A DNA stretch of 64,000 nucleotides, taken from assembly GCA_945861535.1 (NCBI GenBank), contig CAMAUZ010000018.1, forward strand, positions 34,699-98,698. The letters are read 5' to 3'. The stretch's first letter is position 1; every line of letters starts with the position of its first letter. This document shows, piece after piece, positions 50,781 to 63,947 of this stretch. The position numbers and the translations under genes were made by a program. This stretch comes from Akkermansia muciniphila (GTDB lineage Bacteria > Verrucomicrobiota > Verrucomicrobiia > Limisphaerales > BJHT01). Under the pieces are notes generated by a model. That model did no database searches and was not told the origin of the DNA. It was given only the letters and a program-made list of their open reading frames with translations.

Positions 50781-51248
50781 TCACAAACCCCGTGGTTTTC
50801 GGGCGATGACGGTCTGGACGTTGTTGGAAATGTACAACTGCGAACTGCTCTGCCGCCACTGAAATCCCACGCCGGCGACGAGCAGCCGGCCGTCTTCGCG
50901 CCTGAGCAGCAGCGGTCCGGGCGAGGAGGCGACGCGTTCCTTGAAGTCGAAGGTGCAGCTCGGCGCCTCGACCACCACGTCGATTTTCCGCGTCTCGCCA
51001 TCGTAGGAATAAATCTCGACGCGCATGGAATTGACGAGCACCTCGCCGGTGGGCTGCTGGACGGCGGTCTGACCGGTGAGCAAAGATTTGAGCCGCTGGG
51101 TCTGCTTGTCGTATTCGGGGAACTTGATGCCGTTTTGCGCGCTGGTGCCGGGCGGGAGTTGGCCGAGCAGCATGGGAGTGAGAAGCAGGCAGACGAACGC
51201 ACCGAGCCAGAGGCGTCCACCCGCTGGTTGCTGGCGCGGCGGTTTCAT
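50781..51248 (-). CDS. LptC-like membrane-anchored LPS assembly protein
   Basis: A 155-residue protein with one N-terminal hydrophobic segment (RLWLGAFVCLLLTPMLLGQL). The rest is a small beta-rich domain (GEVLVNSMRVEIYSYDGETRKIDVVVEAPSCTFDFKERVASS, then RREDGRLLVAGVGFQWRQSSSQLYISNNVQTV) that resembles the OstA/LptC jellyroll. Sequence similarity is low and the identification rests strongly on its place between kdsC and lptA. The ATG at 51248 overlaps the kdsC stop (ATGA). Confidence 0.7.
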   Translation of the reverse strand: MKPPRQQPAGGRLWLGAFVCLLLTPMLLGQLPPGTSAQNGIKFPEYDKQTQRLKSLLTGQTAVQQPTGEVLVNSMRVEIYSYDGETRKIDVVVEAPSCTFDFKERVASSPGPLLLRREDGRLLVAGVGFQWRQSSSQLYISNNVQTVIARKPRGL

Positions 51249-51949
51249 GCGGAGAACTCCGCGACGAACGCATCCCAGCGGCCCTGCGCTTGCAGAATCG
51301 CCGTCGCCACTTCGCGCACGGCTCCGTGTCCGCCGCTGGCTTGCGTGACCCACACGGCCAGCGCCTTGGCCTCGGCAATGCCGTTGGCGACGACGACCGG
51401 CACGCCGACGCGGCGGAGCAGTCCGAGGTCCACGAGGTCGTCACCGACGAAACAAATCTCGTCCCAGCCCAGGCCGAGCTGCGCGCGCAGTCCCTCGGCG
51501 GCGACGACTTTGCTGCCCTTGTCTTGGATGAGAAAATCGACCTTCAAATCTTCCGCGCGCTGCGTGGTCACGGCCGAGGGCCGCGCGGAAATCCAGCCGA
51601 GCTTCACGCCGGCCTTTTGCAGCAGGCGCAAGCCGAGGCCGTCCTGGATGCTGAACGCTTTGAATTCGCTGCCGTTGCCCATAAACACGCGGCCGTCGGT
51701 CAACACGCCATCGACGTCGCACAGGAGCAGCTTCACGCGCGCGAGCCGCTGGCGCAACGCCGCGGCGGTGAGGCGGCGAGGAGCGCGGGGATTGGGAGCG
51801 CGGGGATTGGGAGCGCGGCCTTTAGGCCGCAGGAGCGTGCGGCTGGCGGAAGGTTGCGGATTTCCCAACGGCCTCGGCGTGGCGGACGTTTCTGCGGCGT
51901 GAACGCCGCGCTCCTGGGCGCGGGGTCGCTGGCGCGAGTCGGCGGGCAT
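51245..51949 (-). CDS. kdsC: 3-deoxy-D-manno-octulosonate 8-phosphate phosphatase with repeat-coded N-terminus
   Basis: KdsC removes phosphate from Kdo-8-P, the step before CMP-Kdo formation for lipid A-core. It is a HAD-family enzyme: the nucleophile motif LLCDVDGVLTDG is at residues 76-86, SARPSAVTTQRAEDL follows and FVGDDLVDL is the metal-binding block. The typical KdsC is about 170-180 residues; this reading frame is 234. Residues about 12-58 are translated from a family F inverted repeat and a 15-bp tandem repeat (51780-51914). Either the repeat extends the protein or translation starts after it at a GTG/other codon near LTAAALRQRLARVKLL. Confidence 0.88.
   Translation of the reverse strand: MPADSRQRPRAQERGVHAAETSATPRPLGNPQPSASRTLLRPKGRAPNPRAPNPRAPRRLTAAALRQRLARVKLLLCDVDGVLTDGRVFMGNGSEFKAFSIQDGLGLRLLQKAGVKLGWISARPSAVTTQRAEDLKVDFLIQDKGSKVVAAEGLRAQLGLGWDEICFVGDDLVDLGLLRRVGVPVVVANGIAEAKALAVWVTQASGGHGAVREVATAILQAQGRWDAFVAEFSA
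51780..51914. repeat. Family F composite repeat inside the 5' end of kdsC
   Basis: A 15-bp tandem unit GGAGCGCGGGGATTG (51780-51794 and 51795-51809) leads into GGAGCGCGGCCTTTAGGCCG (from 51810). The right unit ACGTTTCTGCGGCGTGAACG then CCGCGCTCC ends at 51914. It is a full copy of the family at 47125 with a tandem start, read in frame in kdsC. Confidence 0.87.
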
Positions 51950-51952
51950 GGG

Positions 51953-52798
51953 CTAGCGAACGGCGGCGCGCACTTTGAGCAGCGCGGGCAGCAGTTGGGC
52001 CATCTGGGCCAGGGGAATCATGTTCGGGCCGTCGCTCAGCGCGCGGTCCGGGTCGGGATGCGTCTCGATGAAGAGGCCGTCCGCCCCGGCCGCGAGCGCG
52101 CATTTGGCGAGCACGGGCGCGAACTCGCGCTGGCCCGCCGATTTATCGCCGCCGCCGCCGGGCAGTTGCACCGAATGCGTGGCATCGAAAATCACCGGCC
52201 AGCCGAACCGCTTCATGATGGGAATGGCGCGCATGTCGGTGACGAGATTGTTGTAGCCGAAGGTGGTGCCGCGCTCGGTCACCAGCAGTTTGTCGCCGCC
52301 GAGTTCCGCCGCTTTTTTCACGACCTGTCCCATTTCGGCGGGCGAGAGGAACTGTCCTTTCTTCACGTTCACAATGCGCCCGGTGCGCACGGCGGCCTCG
52401 ATCAAATCGGTCTGCCGGCAGAGGAAGGCGGGAATTTGCAGCACATCCACCACCGCGGCCGCCGCGACGGCCTGTTCGGCGGTGTGAACGTCCGTCAGCA
52501 CCGGCACGCCGAAACGCTCGCGAATGCGTCCGAGCACCGCGAGACCGGCGGCCGCGCCGGGACCGCGAAACGACTGGCCGGACGTGCGATTCGCCTTGTC
52601 GTAGCTGGCCTTGAAGATGAATTCGATGTCGAGCTTCGCGCACAGTTTTTGGAGAAACCCCGCGACCTCAACACACAGTTCCTCGCTCTCGATCACGCAT
52701 GGTCCGGCGATGAGCAGGAGTCGCTGGGAACCGTGCAGACGCTTCCACAACGCCGCAGGAGATGCCGGCGCGGTGGACTGTTTTTTCGGGGAAGCCAT
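51953..52798 (-). CDS. kdsA: 3-deoxy-D-manno-octulosonate 8-phosphate synthase
   Basis: KdsA condenses arabinose 5-phosphate with phosphoenolpyruvate to form Kdo-8-P. The motifs LLIAGPCVIESEELCVEVA, KASYDKANRTSGQSFRGPG, VLTDVHTAEQA, PAFLCRQTDLIEAA, VKKGQFLSPAEMG and DATHSVQLPGG are all present; the C-terminal FIETHPDPDRALSDGPNM is typical. The length is 281 residues from the ATG at 52798; an alternative ATG is at 52810. A Cys at the first motif (PCVIES) is common in both metal and non-metal types. The kdsC gene follows after 3 bases. Confidence 0.95.
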   Translation of the reverse strand: MASPKKQSTAPASPAALWKRLHGSQRLLLIAGPCVIESEELCVEVAGFLQKLCAKLDIEFIFKASYDKANRTSGQSFRGPGAAAGLAVLGRIRERFGVPVLTDVHTAEQAVAAAAVVDVLQIPAFLCRQTDLIEAAVRTGRIVNVKKGQFLSPAEMGQVVKKAAELGGDKLLVTERGTTFGYNNLVTDMRAIPIMKRFGWPVIFDATHSVQLPGGGGDKSAGQREFAPVLAKCALAAGADGLFIETHPDPDRALSDGPNMIPLAQMAQLLPALLKVRAAVR

Positions 52799-52813
52799 GG
52801 TGCGACGCATGGC

Positions 52814-54130
52814 CTAAATGACGGTGTTGTCGGGCACGACACCGTTCTTCGGGATGACCACAATGCCGTCGCGGATGAAGTACATCGGGTGATCGACGTG
52901 GTCGGGCTTGCCCGCGGGGCTGATGACGACGTTGGCGCCGATGCGGGCGTTCTTGTCGATGATGGCGTTCTCGATGCGCGTGTTGCCGCCGATGCCGATG
53001 GGCGGGCGACCCTGCGCGGCGTTCTCGTTAATCGACGCGATGGATTCGTAGTAGTCGTTGCCCAGCAGGACGGTACGATGCAGCGTCACGCCGTGGCCGA
53101 GGATGCTGCGGATGCCGATGATGGCGTTGCTGATCTTGCAGGGATTGACGATGCAGCCGTCGGAGATGACCGCGTGGTCGATCTGCGCGCCGTTGACCTT
53201 GGAGGCCGGGAGAAAGCGCGGGCGGGTGTAGATCGGCGCGCTCATGTCGAAGAAGTTGAAGCGCGGCGGGTCGGCGGCCACGTCGAGATTCGCCGCGAAG
53301 AAGGCGCGGATCGTGCCGATGTCCTCCCAGTAGCCTTGGAAAATGTGCGAGGAAACCCGATGCGTCTGGATGGCTCCGGGGATGATGTGTTTGCCGAAAT
53401 CGATCTGCGTGTTGTCGAGCAATTTGGCGAGCACGCTGCGGTTGAAAACGTAGATGCCCATCGACGCCAGGAAGTATTCGTCGGACCCGACGACGCCGAA
53501 TTTTTCGTGCAACTCCGACGGCAGCCGGAGAGTGTCGAGCACGGCCGGATCCTTGGGTTTCTCGACGAACCGGGTGATGCGGCGCTCGGAATCAACCTGC
53601 ATGATGCCGAGCGACTGGGCATCTTTGCGCACGACGGGAATGGTCGCGATGGTCAATTCCGACTGGCTCTCGATGTGTTGCTCGACGATGCGGCGGAAAT
53701 CCATGCGATAGAGCTGGTCGCCGCTGAGGATCAGCACGTAGTCGAAGTCGTGGTTGTAGAGATGAACGAGGTTCTTGCGCACCGCGTCGGCCGTGCCTTG
53801 GTACCACGTGGTGTCATTCAAGGTCTGTTCCGCGGCGAGGATTTCCACCAGCCCGCCGGAGAAATGATCGAACTTATACGACTGCGAAATATGCCGATGG
53901 AGGGAGGCGGAGTTGAACTGGGTCAGGACGTACACCCGCTTGAACCCGGAGTTGATGCAATTGGAAATGGGGATGTCCACCAAGCGGTATTTCGCCGCGA
54001 GCGGAACGGCAGGTTTCGAGCGGTCCTTGGTCAGGGGAAACAGACGCGTGCCCGCGCCGCCGCCCATGATGACGCACATGACGTTGCTGGTGGACGGGGC
54101 CTGGCGTTTGGGTGCTAGGGAGTTGGACAT
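52814..54130 (-). CDS. glgC: Glucose-1-phosphate adenylyltransferase
   Basis: GlgC makes ADP-glucose from glucose 1-phosphate and ATP for glycogen synthesis. The N-terminal nucleotidyltransferase motif GGGAGTRLFPLTKDRSKPAV is at residues 23-42, and IVEILAAEQTLNDTTWYQGTADAVRKN and YWEDIGTIRAFF are family blocks. The C-terminal half is a left-handed beta-helix (SDGCIVNPCKISNAIIGIRSIL, GGNTRIENAIIDKNARIG). The length is 438 residues. It is the first gene of the operon that continues with kdsA, kdsC and the lpt genes, and it is divergent from glmS, an unusual linkage of glycogen and LPS pathways through sugar phosphates. Confidence 0.95.
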   Translation of the reverse strand: MSNSLAPKRQAPSTSNVMCVIMGGGAGTRLFPLTKDRSKPAVPLAAKYRLVDIPISNCINSGFKRVYVLTQFNSASLHRHISQSYKFDHFSGGLVEILAAEQTLNDTTWYQGTADAVRKNLVHLYNHDFDYVLILSGDQLYRMDFRRIVEQHIESQSELTIATIPVVRKDAQSLGIMQVDSERRITRFVEKPKDPAVLDTLRLPSELHEKFGVVGSDEYFLASMGIYVFNRSVLAKLLDNTQIDFGKHIIPGAIQTHRVSSHIFQGYWEDIGTIRAFFAANLDVAADPPRFNFFDMSAPIYTRPRFLPASKVNGAQIDHAVISDGCIVNPCKISNAIIGIRSILGHGVTLHRTVLLGNDYYESIASINENAAQGRPPIGIGGNTRIENAIIDKNARIGANVVISPAGKPDHVDHPMYFIRDGIVVIPKNGVVPDNTVI

Positions 54131-54217
54131 AACAGTTGCTTTACTTTGGGAGGTTAAGCCGTTAACCACCCGCACCTTATCGCCCGAGGCGAACTGAACA
54201 AAAGCAAAATCAAATCT

Positions 54218-56104
<1,887 letters not shown>

Positions 56105-56576
56105 GCGGGGATTCGGGTGCTGAAAACCGTTCGAGCCTGGCGACGGCATCCCGCGGCCCGGAGCGGAAACGCATCGCAGCCAGCGCCGTTGGGGTGCCAA
56201 CAGCCAGTCGCCGCAGTCACACGAGTGTCAAAAGTTAGGATAGCCCCCGTTGTCGTCGCCCGGGGGCAATCCGCACCATCGATACTCGGATGTGGGCCGC
56301 CGCGGAGAACGGGAACCGCGGGTGACGAAAGCTTGTCGCCGCTGTCGCACGCGCTGAGGGGCAAAAGGGAGGACCGACCGAATGGCGCTCGCGCCGCAGT
56401 TGGATGACAGAGGCTGCCAGCCAGTGCCGTCCGGCGACTTGCCGGACGGAATGGGTGTGATGGCGTGCTGGCCGAAGCTCGCGCGAACCGAACCATGCCT
56501 CCCGCCATTTTTCCGGCCGGTGGCCCGGCGGCCCGGGCGGGTTGCCCGTGCCGCCATCGGCTATGAATTATCCAGA
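56105..56576. other. Gap between convergent glmS and nrdJ with a family H repeat
   Basis: About 470 bases. The right third is the family H composite repeat (56415-56565). The left part (56140-56400) has a GC-rich hairpin zone with GGAACCGCGGGTGACGAAAGCTTGTCGCC. No gene was recognised and no classic terminator with a T run is visible for either flanking gene. Confidence 0.5.
56415..56565. repeat. Family H composite inverted repeat
   Basis: The left unit contains the palindrome CCGTCCGGCGACTTGCCGGACGG (56428-56450); the right unit (56513-56565) runs CCGGCCGGTGGCCCGGCGG and then CGGGCGGGTTGCCCGTGCCG to CATCGGCTAT. The right end parallels that of the 16691 copy. Confidence 0.65.
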
Positions 56577-59705
<3,129 letters not shown>

Positions 59706-60164
59706 GGCAATTAACTGGTTAAACTGAGTTCGTGAACTTGGCGTCTTCACCTCCCGCCCATTTGATTCGGTACGGTCAAAAAAAGCGCCAAAAAAGCCCC
59801 GCTCGTGGTGTCTTGCACGCGTCCGGCACATCGGCGGCAAAACCCCACCAATTGGGGAGTGGCGTCGAGGGTAGCGCTATATGTAGGGGTGACAAGAAAT
59901 TATTGCAGAAAAGTTACTGAGAGAATGGTAGGGTGGCGACTCGCTTGAAAATCAACGGGTTTCGACGTGGCGGTGAGCAACTTTGGGCGGGGTGGTGAAC
60001 AACTTTTTGGGGGGAGAAATCGGGGTTGGGGTCGGATCGCAGAAAAACGAGGGAGGCCGGGACCGCACGGCTGGCAGGGCGGGGAAACGGCAGAAAAATG
60101 GGATGGGGCCAGTCTTCTGCGTTCTGGGCTTTGCAGTTGGGGGCGCTTCCCGTTGTATCGCGGG
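59706..60164. other. Gap between divergent nrdJ and the EamA-type gene
   Basis: About 460 bases, less GC-rich than the surroundings around 59880-59940 (GACAAGAAATTATTGCAG). It must hold the nrdJ promoter but I could not define it. GTAGCGCTATATGTAGGGG at 59871-59889 is only weakly like an NrdR box. A run of G-rich, stop-free sequence (60000-60120) is not convincingly coding. Confidence 0.45.
60131..60158 (+). promoter_or_regulatory. Predicted promoter for the EamA-type transporter
   Basis: TTGCAG at 60131-60136, a 16-base spacer and TTGTAT at 60153-60158, 6 bases before the GTG at 60165. It supports the GTG start. Confidence 0.38.
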
Positions 60165-61043
60165 GTGAAGAGTTTTCTGCCCCACCTGCTGCCGTTGCTG
60201 GCGGCGATGTTTTATGTGTTGGGCGCGTTGCTGGTGAAGCGGGCGAATGGCTACGGCGTGGGGGTGTGGCGCACGACGTTTGTGTCGAATGTCACGTCGG
60301 CGCTGATTTTTCAACTGGCGCTGCCGCTGGGGGGGACGTTTCAGATGGACCTGATCTGGCAGCCGGCGCTGGTGGCGTTGGTGTTTTTTGGTGGGCAGAT
60401 TTTCAACTTTCTGGCGTTGCAACGGGGCGATGTCTCGGTGGCCACGCCGGTGCTGGGGGCGAAGATCATCTTGGTCGCCATTTTCACGACGCTGCTGCTG
60501 ACGCAGGGGGTGACGCCGAAGCTGTGGGCGGCGGCGGCGCTGAGTTCGGTCGCGATTGCGATGCTGAACCGCAATCGCGGGGCGCGGCATCATCATGTGG
60601 GTGAGACGATTTTGCTGGCGGGGATGTCGGCGCTGCTGTTCGCGCTGTTCGATGTGCTGGTGCAGAAGTGGGCGCCGGCGTGGGGCGCGGGGCGGTTTCT
60701 GCCGGTGATGCTGGGCTGCGTGGGGTTGTACAGCGCGGCGCTGGTGCCGCTGTTTCGCGAACCGTTGACGGCGGTGCCGCGGGGGGCGTGGCCGTGGTTG
60801 CTGGGGGGTTGCGCGATCTTTGGGTGTCAGTCGCTGACGTTTGTTTTCACGGTCGCGCATTTCCGCAATGTCACCGCGGCGAATGTGATGTACAGCTCGC
60901 GCGGGTTGTGGAGCGTGGTGGCGGTGTGGGCGGTCGGGCACTGGTTCGCGAACCGCGAGCAGCATCTCGGCGCGGAGGTGCTGGGCTGGCGGCTGGCCGG
61001 GGCGGTGCTGATGATGGTGGCGATTGTGCTGGTGCTGGTGTGA
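60165..61043 (+). CDS. EamA/DMT-superfamily membrane transporter
   Basis: A 292-residue protein with about ten transmembrane segments in two related halves, typical of drug/metabolite exporters (EamA family): LLPLLAAMFYVLGALLVKRANGYG, ALVALVFFGGQIFNFLALQRGDVSVATPVLGAKIILVAIFTTLLLTQ-type sequence, and the second half ILLAGMSALLFALFDVLVQKWAPAW. The segment GDVSVATPVLGAKIILVA is the characteristic EAMA helix-4 pattern. I chose the GTG at 60165 (MKSFLPHLLPLLAAMFY); a downstream ATG would lose the first helix. The substrate is unknown. Confidence 0.85.
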   Translation: MKSFLPHLLPLLAAMFYVLGALLVKRANGYGVGVWRTTFVSNVTSALIFQLALPLGGTFQMDLIWQPALVALVFFGGQIFNFLALQRGDVSVATPVLGAKIILVAIFTTLLLTQGVTPKLWAAAALSSVAIAMLNRNRGARHHHVGETILLAGMSALLFALFDVLVQKWAPAWGAGRFLPVMLGCVGLYSAALVPLFREPLTAVPRGAWPWLLGGCAIFGCQSLTFVFTVAHFRNVTAANVMYSSRGLWSVVAVWAVGHWFANREQHLGAEVLGWRLAGAVLMMVAIVLVLV

Positions 61044-61166
61044 GGGGGGCGAATTTCGAGTGCCGAATTTCGAATGGGGAATGGGGAATCGGAAAAGGGG
61101 ACGGAAACGTTCAACTTCCAACGTTCAACGTTCAATGAGGGGATCGCGCGTGATTCCGCCGCCAGT

Positions 61167-62618
61167 TCACGCCAGCACGTCTTTCACCACGGTCCCGTGA
61201 ACATCGGTGAGGCGGAAGTCGCGGCCGGCGTGGCGGAAGGTGAGGCGTTCGTGGTCAAAGCCGAGCAGATGCAGAATCGTCGCCTGCAAATCATGCACGT
61301 GGACAGGCTTCTCGACGGCTTTGAATCCAAACTCGTCCGTCGCCCCGTGCGCGTAGCCGCCGCGCACACCGCCGCCCGCAAGCCATGTCGTGTAGCCGTG
61401 ATGATTGTGATCGCGCCCGTTGATCTTGCCGGCGTTCGAGCCGGGCGTCGGCAATTCCACCGTTGGCGTGCGGCCAAACTCGCCGCCCCAGATGATCAGC
61501 GTTTCCTCGAACAAGCCCCGCTCCTTCAGGTCGGTGATCAGCGCCGCGATGGCCTTGTCGCACTGGCTCGCGAGCTTGCGATGGTTCACTTCGATATCGT
61601 CGTGGTTGTCCCACGGCTGACCCGCGCCATGCCAGACTTGGATGAAACGCACGCCGCGTTCGAGCAACCGGCGCGCGATCAAAATTTGCCGCGCCTGCGT
61701 TCCGTCGCCGTACCGTTCGCGCACCGCCGCCGGCTCGCGGCTCACGTCGAACGCGTCCGCGGCATCCATCTGCATCCGATAGGCCAGCTCGAACGATTGA
61801 ATGCGCGCCTCCAGTTGCGCCTCCTGCAACCGCTGGCGGCTGTGGCGCTCGTTGATTTTCTTGAGCAGATCGAGTTGCTGCCGCTGGCCGGGCAGCGACG
61901 CGTATTTGTTTTCGATGTGCTCGATGAGCTTCTCCAGCTTGGTCTCGTTCGTGTTGATGTAGGTGCCCTGAAAAATTCCCGGCAGAAAACCCGCCTGCCA
62001 GTTCTGCGATTCCTGGATCGGATAACCGCCCGGACACATCGCGATGAAGCCGGGCAGATTCTGGTTCAACGTGCCGAGTCCGTAAGTCACCCAGGACCCC
62101 ATGCTGGGCCGGATTTGCCGCGCGTCGCCGCAATTCAGCAACATCAGCGACGGCTCGTGATTCGGCACATCCGCGTGCATCGAGCGGATCACCGCGATGT
62201 CGTCGATGTGCGCCGCCGTGTGCGCAAACAACTCGCTCACCTCAATGCCGCTTTTGCCATACCGCTGAAATTTGAAGGGCGAACGAAACGCCGTGCCCGT
62301 CTTGCGCTCGGTCGCCAGATTCCCGCTCGGCAGCATCTGGCCGTGGTGTTTCGTGAGCGCCGGTTTCGGATCGAACGTGTCCACGTGCGACGGTCCGCCG
62401 TTCATGAACAAATGGATGACCCGCTTGGCCTTGGCCGGGAAATGCGGCCGCTTCGGGGCCATCGGCGAACCCGCGTCCACCGCTCCCGCCGACGGCGCGA
62501 ATCCCTCGCCGCCAAGCAACGCCGCCAGTCCGAGCGAGCCGAAGCCCACGCCGCAGCGGTTCAAAAACTCGCGCCGTGTCAGCGCCAGATGCTCGGGATT
62601 GAATTCGTGATGACTCAT
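61167..62618 (-). CDS. DUF1501 family protein, Tat-exported
   Basis: A 483-residue member of the same family as the gene at 17434. The Tat-type signal is TRREFLNRCGVGFGSLGLAALLGG. Family motifs are FMNGGPSHVDTFDPKPAL, IRSMHADVPNHEPS, QPWDNHDDIEVNHRKLASQCD and GGEFGRTPTVELPTP followed by NGRDHNHHGYTTWLAGGG. I chose the ATG at 62618. Like the first copy it lacks the DUF1549/DUF1553 partner that usually precedes it. Likely an exported phosphatase/sulfatase-fold enzyme of unknown substrate. Confidence 0.88.
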   Translation of the reverse strand: MSHHEFNPEHLALTRREFLNRCGVGFGSLGLAALLGGEGFAPSAGAVDAGSPMAPKRPHFPAKAKRVIHLFMNGGPSHVDTFDPKPALTKHHGQMLPSGNLATERKTGTAFRSPFKFQRYGKSGIEVSELFAHTAAHIDDIAVIRSMHADVPNHEPSLMLLNCGDARQIRPSMGSWVTYGLGTLNQNLPGFIAMCPGGYPIQESQNWQAGFLPGIFQGTYINTNETKLEKLIEHIENKYASLPGQRQQLDLLKKINERHSRQRLQEAQLEARIQSFELAYRMQMDAADAFDVSREPAAVRERYGDGTQARQILIARRLLERGVRFIQVWHGAGQPWDNHDDIEVNHRKLASQCDKAIAALITDLKERGLFEETLIIWGGEFGRTPTVELPTPGSNAGKINGRDHNHHGYTTWLAGGGVRGGYAHGATDEFGFKAVEKPVHVHDLQATILHLLGFDHERLTFRHAGRDFRLTDVHGTVVKDVLA

Positions 62619-62748
62619 GTTCAGTGCGGACGGGCTACGCCCGACCGGATTCACCGTGGCGGCGGTCGGGGTGCTTGTCGAGCCGGAGGACTTGCGTCCG
62701 GTGCTCCGCGGGCATCCCGAGGGCTGCGGCGGAGAAAGAGGTTTCCCT

Positions 62749-62790
62749 GAAGCTCAAAGTTCAAAGCTCAAAGCTCAAGAGGAGCGCCAA
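62749..62790. repeat. Family B repeat, single unit
   Basis: AAGCTCAAAGTTCAAAGCTC and AAAGCTCAAGAGGAGCGCCAA, the left-unit type of the pairs at 12084 and 14828, without a clear reverse partner. A looser relative (ACGTTCAACTTCCAACGTTC) is at 61107-61135 after the EamA-type gene. Confidence 0.7.
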
Positions 62791-62900
62791 TTTCCAGGGC
62801 AACGCGCGGCGCCACGTTCGCCATCGTGCTGACGTCCGGTTGCCTGAACCTGAATGAGCCTTGGAACTTTTCGGCTTTTTCCCCGCGTTTGTCTTGCAAG

Positions 62901-62929
62901 TTGACGAGTCCGGATCGCTCCCCTTAAAT
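62901..62929 (+). promoter_or_regulatory. Predicted promoter for the small lipoprotein gene
   Basis: TTGACG at 62901-62906, a 17-base spacer and TTAAAT at 62924-62929, 6 bases before the GTG at 62936. It decides the start: the in-frame ATG at 62861 lies upstream of the promoter. Confidence 0.5.
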
Positions 62930-62935
62930 GGCCAC

Positions 62936-63301
62936 GTGCGTACCGCTTGGCTCCTTTCCCTATCCGCAGCATTGGCTCTTGGATGTAAGAGCACCAGCAC
63001 GTCCCCCACTGATCTGGAGGGGCTGACGGAGGGCGTGCGGCGCGCCTCGCCGACGAAACCGGGGGGCGCCCCGGTTGCTCCGACGCCGGGCAAAGTCGCC
63101 TTGGTCAATGCCCAGCTTCGCTACGTCATCCTCGAATTCGGGATGTCCCGCGTGCCTTCGCCGGGGCAGCGGTTCGGGATCTTCCGCGGGGGTGAAAAGG
63201 TCGGCCAGGTCCGGATTTCCAACGAAGCCAGCGGCTCCAACGTCGCGGCGGATGTCATCATGGGCGACCTCCGGGTGGGCGACGAAGTCCGCGCGGATTG
63301 A
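62936..63301 (+). CDS. Small predicted lipoprotein, unknown
   Basis: A 121-residue protein starting from GTG. The N-terminus RTAWLLSLSAALALGCKSTS is a lipoprotein signal with the lipobox LALGC. A Pro/Thr-rich linker is followed by a compact domain (VNAQLRYVILEFGMSRVPSPGQRFGIFRGGEKVGQVRISNEASGSNVAADVIMGDLRVGDEVRAD) resembling a small beta-barrel. Many Verrucomicrobiota proteins carry a similar 'VxxGDxVR' end; the function is unknown. Confidence 0.75.
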   Translation: MRTAWLLSLSAALALGCKSTSTSPTDLEGLTEGVRRASPTKPGGAPVAPTPGKVALVNAQLRYVILEFGMSRVPSPGQRFGIFRGGEKVGQVRISNEASGSNVAADVIMGDLRVGDEVRAD

Positions 63302-63336
63302 TCCGCGAGGGCGCGCCGTCAAGACTGCCGGTCCGC

Positions 63337-63442
63337 GAGCGCGACATTCGCGTTGCAGCAGCTTTGGAAAACAAGGGAACGCTGGCTTCCTCGACGACTC
63401 CTCTTCCCGGCGGACGTTTCTGCGGCGTAAACGCCGCGCTCC
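63337..63442. repeat. Family F composite repeat, left unit decayed
   Basis: The right unit CGGACGTTTCTGCGGCGTAA and ACGCCGCGCTCC (63411-63442) is intact; the left unit GAGCGCGACATTCGCGTTGC (63337-63356) is degenerate. It lies between convergent genes. Confidence 0.7.
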
Positions 63443-63471
63443 AGCGGGGCTTTGACTGAATTCCCCCCGCC

Positions 63472-63789
63472 TCAACTCCCCGGTTCCGCGACCTTGGCCG
63501 GCTTGGCCGCGGGCTTCTTTTGGTACGGGGACGTGAGGTTGAAGTAGATGCCGCACATCGGCCGTTCCCCGTTGGTCTGACTGAGGATGATGGTCAACTG
63601 CTTGTCCAACGCGATCCCGTGCCGCAGACCCGGCCCGCGGTTTTCGTAGGCCTTGATCGCCTTGTCCATCAACGAAGCCAACACGGCCAGACACTCGTCG
63701 GGCGTCTTGTCGAGGCACACGATATGCCGGTCGTAGTTACGCAGCGCATCGGCCATTTCCAGCTTGAACATGTCCACACTCAATCCCAT
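63472..63789 (-). CDS. Conserved hypothetical protein
   Basis: A 105-residue soluble protein starting MGLSVDMFKLEMADALRNYD. It contains HIVCLDKTPDECLAVLASLMDKAIKAYENRG and a C-terminal NGERPMCGIYFNLTSPYQKKP followed by a Lys/Ala/Pro tail. No family was recognised. Codon use is normal and the composition is protein-like, so I regard it as a real gene. It converges with the lipoprotein gene. Confidence 0.65.
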   Translation of the reverse strand: MGLSVDMFKLEMADALRNYDRHIVCLDKTPDECLAVLASLMDKAIKAYENRGPGLRHGIALDKQLTIILSQTNGERPMCGIYFNLTSPYQKKPAAKPAKVAEPGS

Positions 63790-63947
63790 GCGCGGAAATT
63801 AGCCGGGGGTTTTTGGAAATAAAGCAAATACACCGGCGCGGCCATTTTCCGCCACGGCCTTTTCATGTACCCCACGGATCGGTCGTGAACACCGGGGCAA
63901 AACTTTTTGCTAGACGCAGTCCGCGTTTTCGGGTGGTATCGGCTGGG

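Noticed and set aside
59860..59900. Possible NrdR box or B12 riboswitch upstream of nrdJ
   Set aside because: GTAGCGCTATATGTAGGGG fits the NrdR consensus only in its ATAT core and there is no second box; no conserved B12-box sequence was found.
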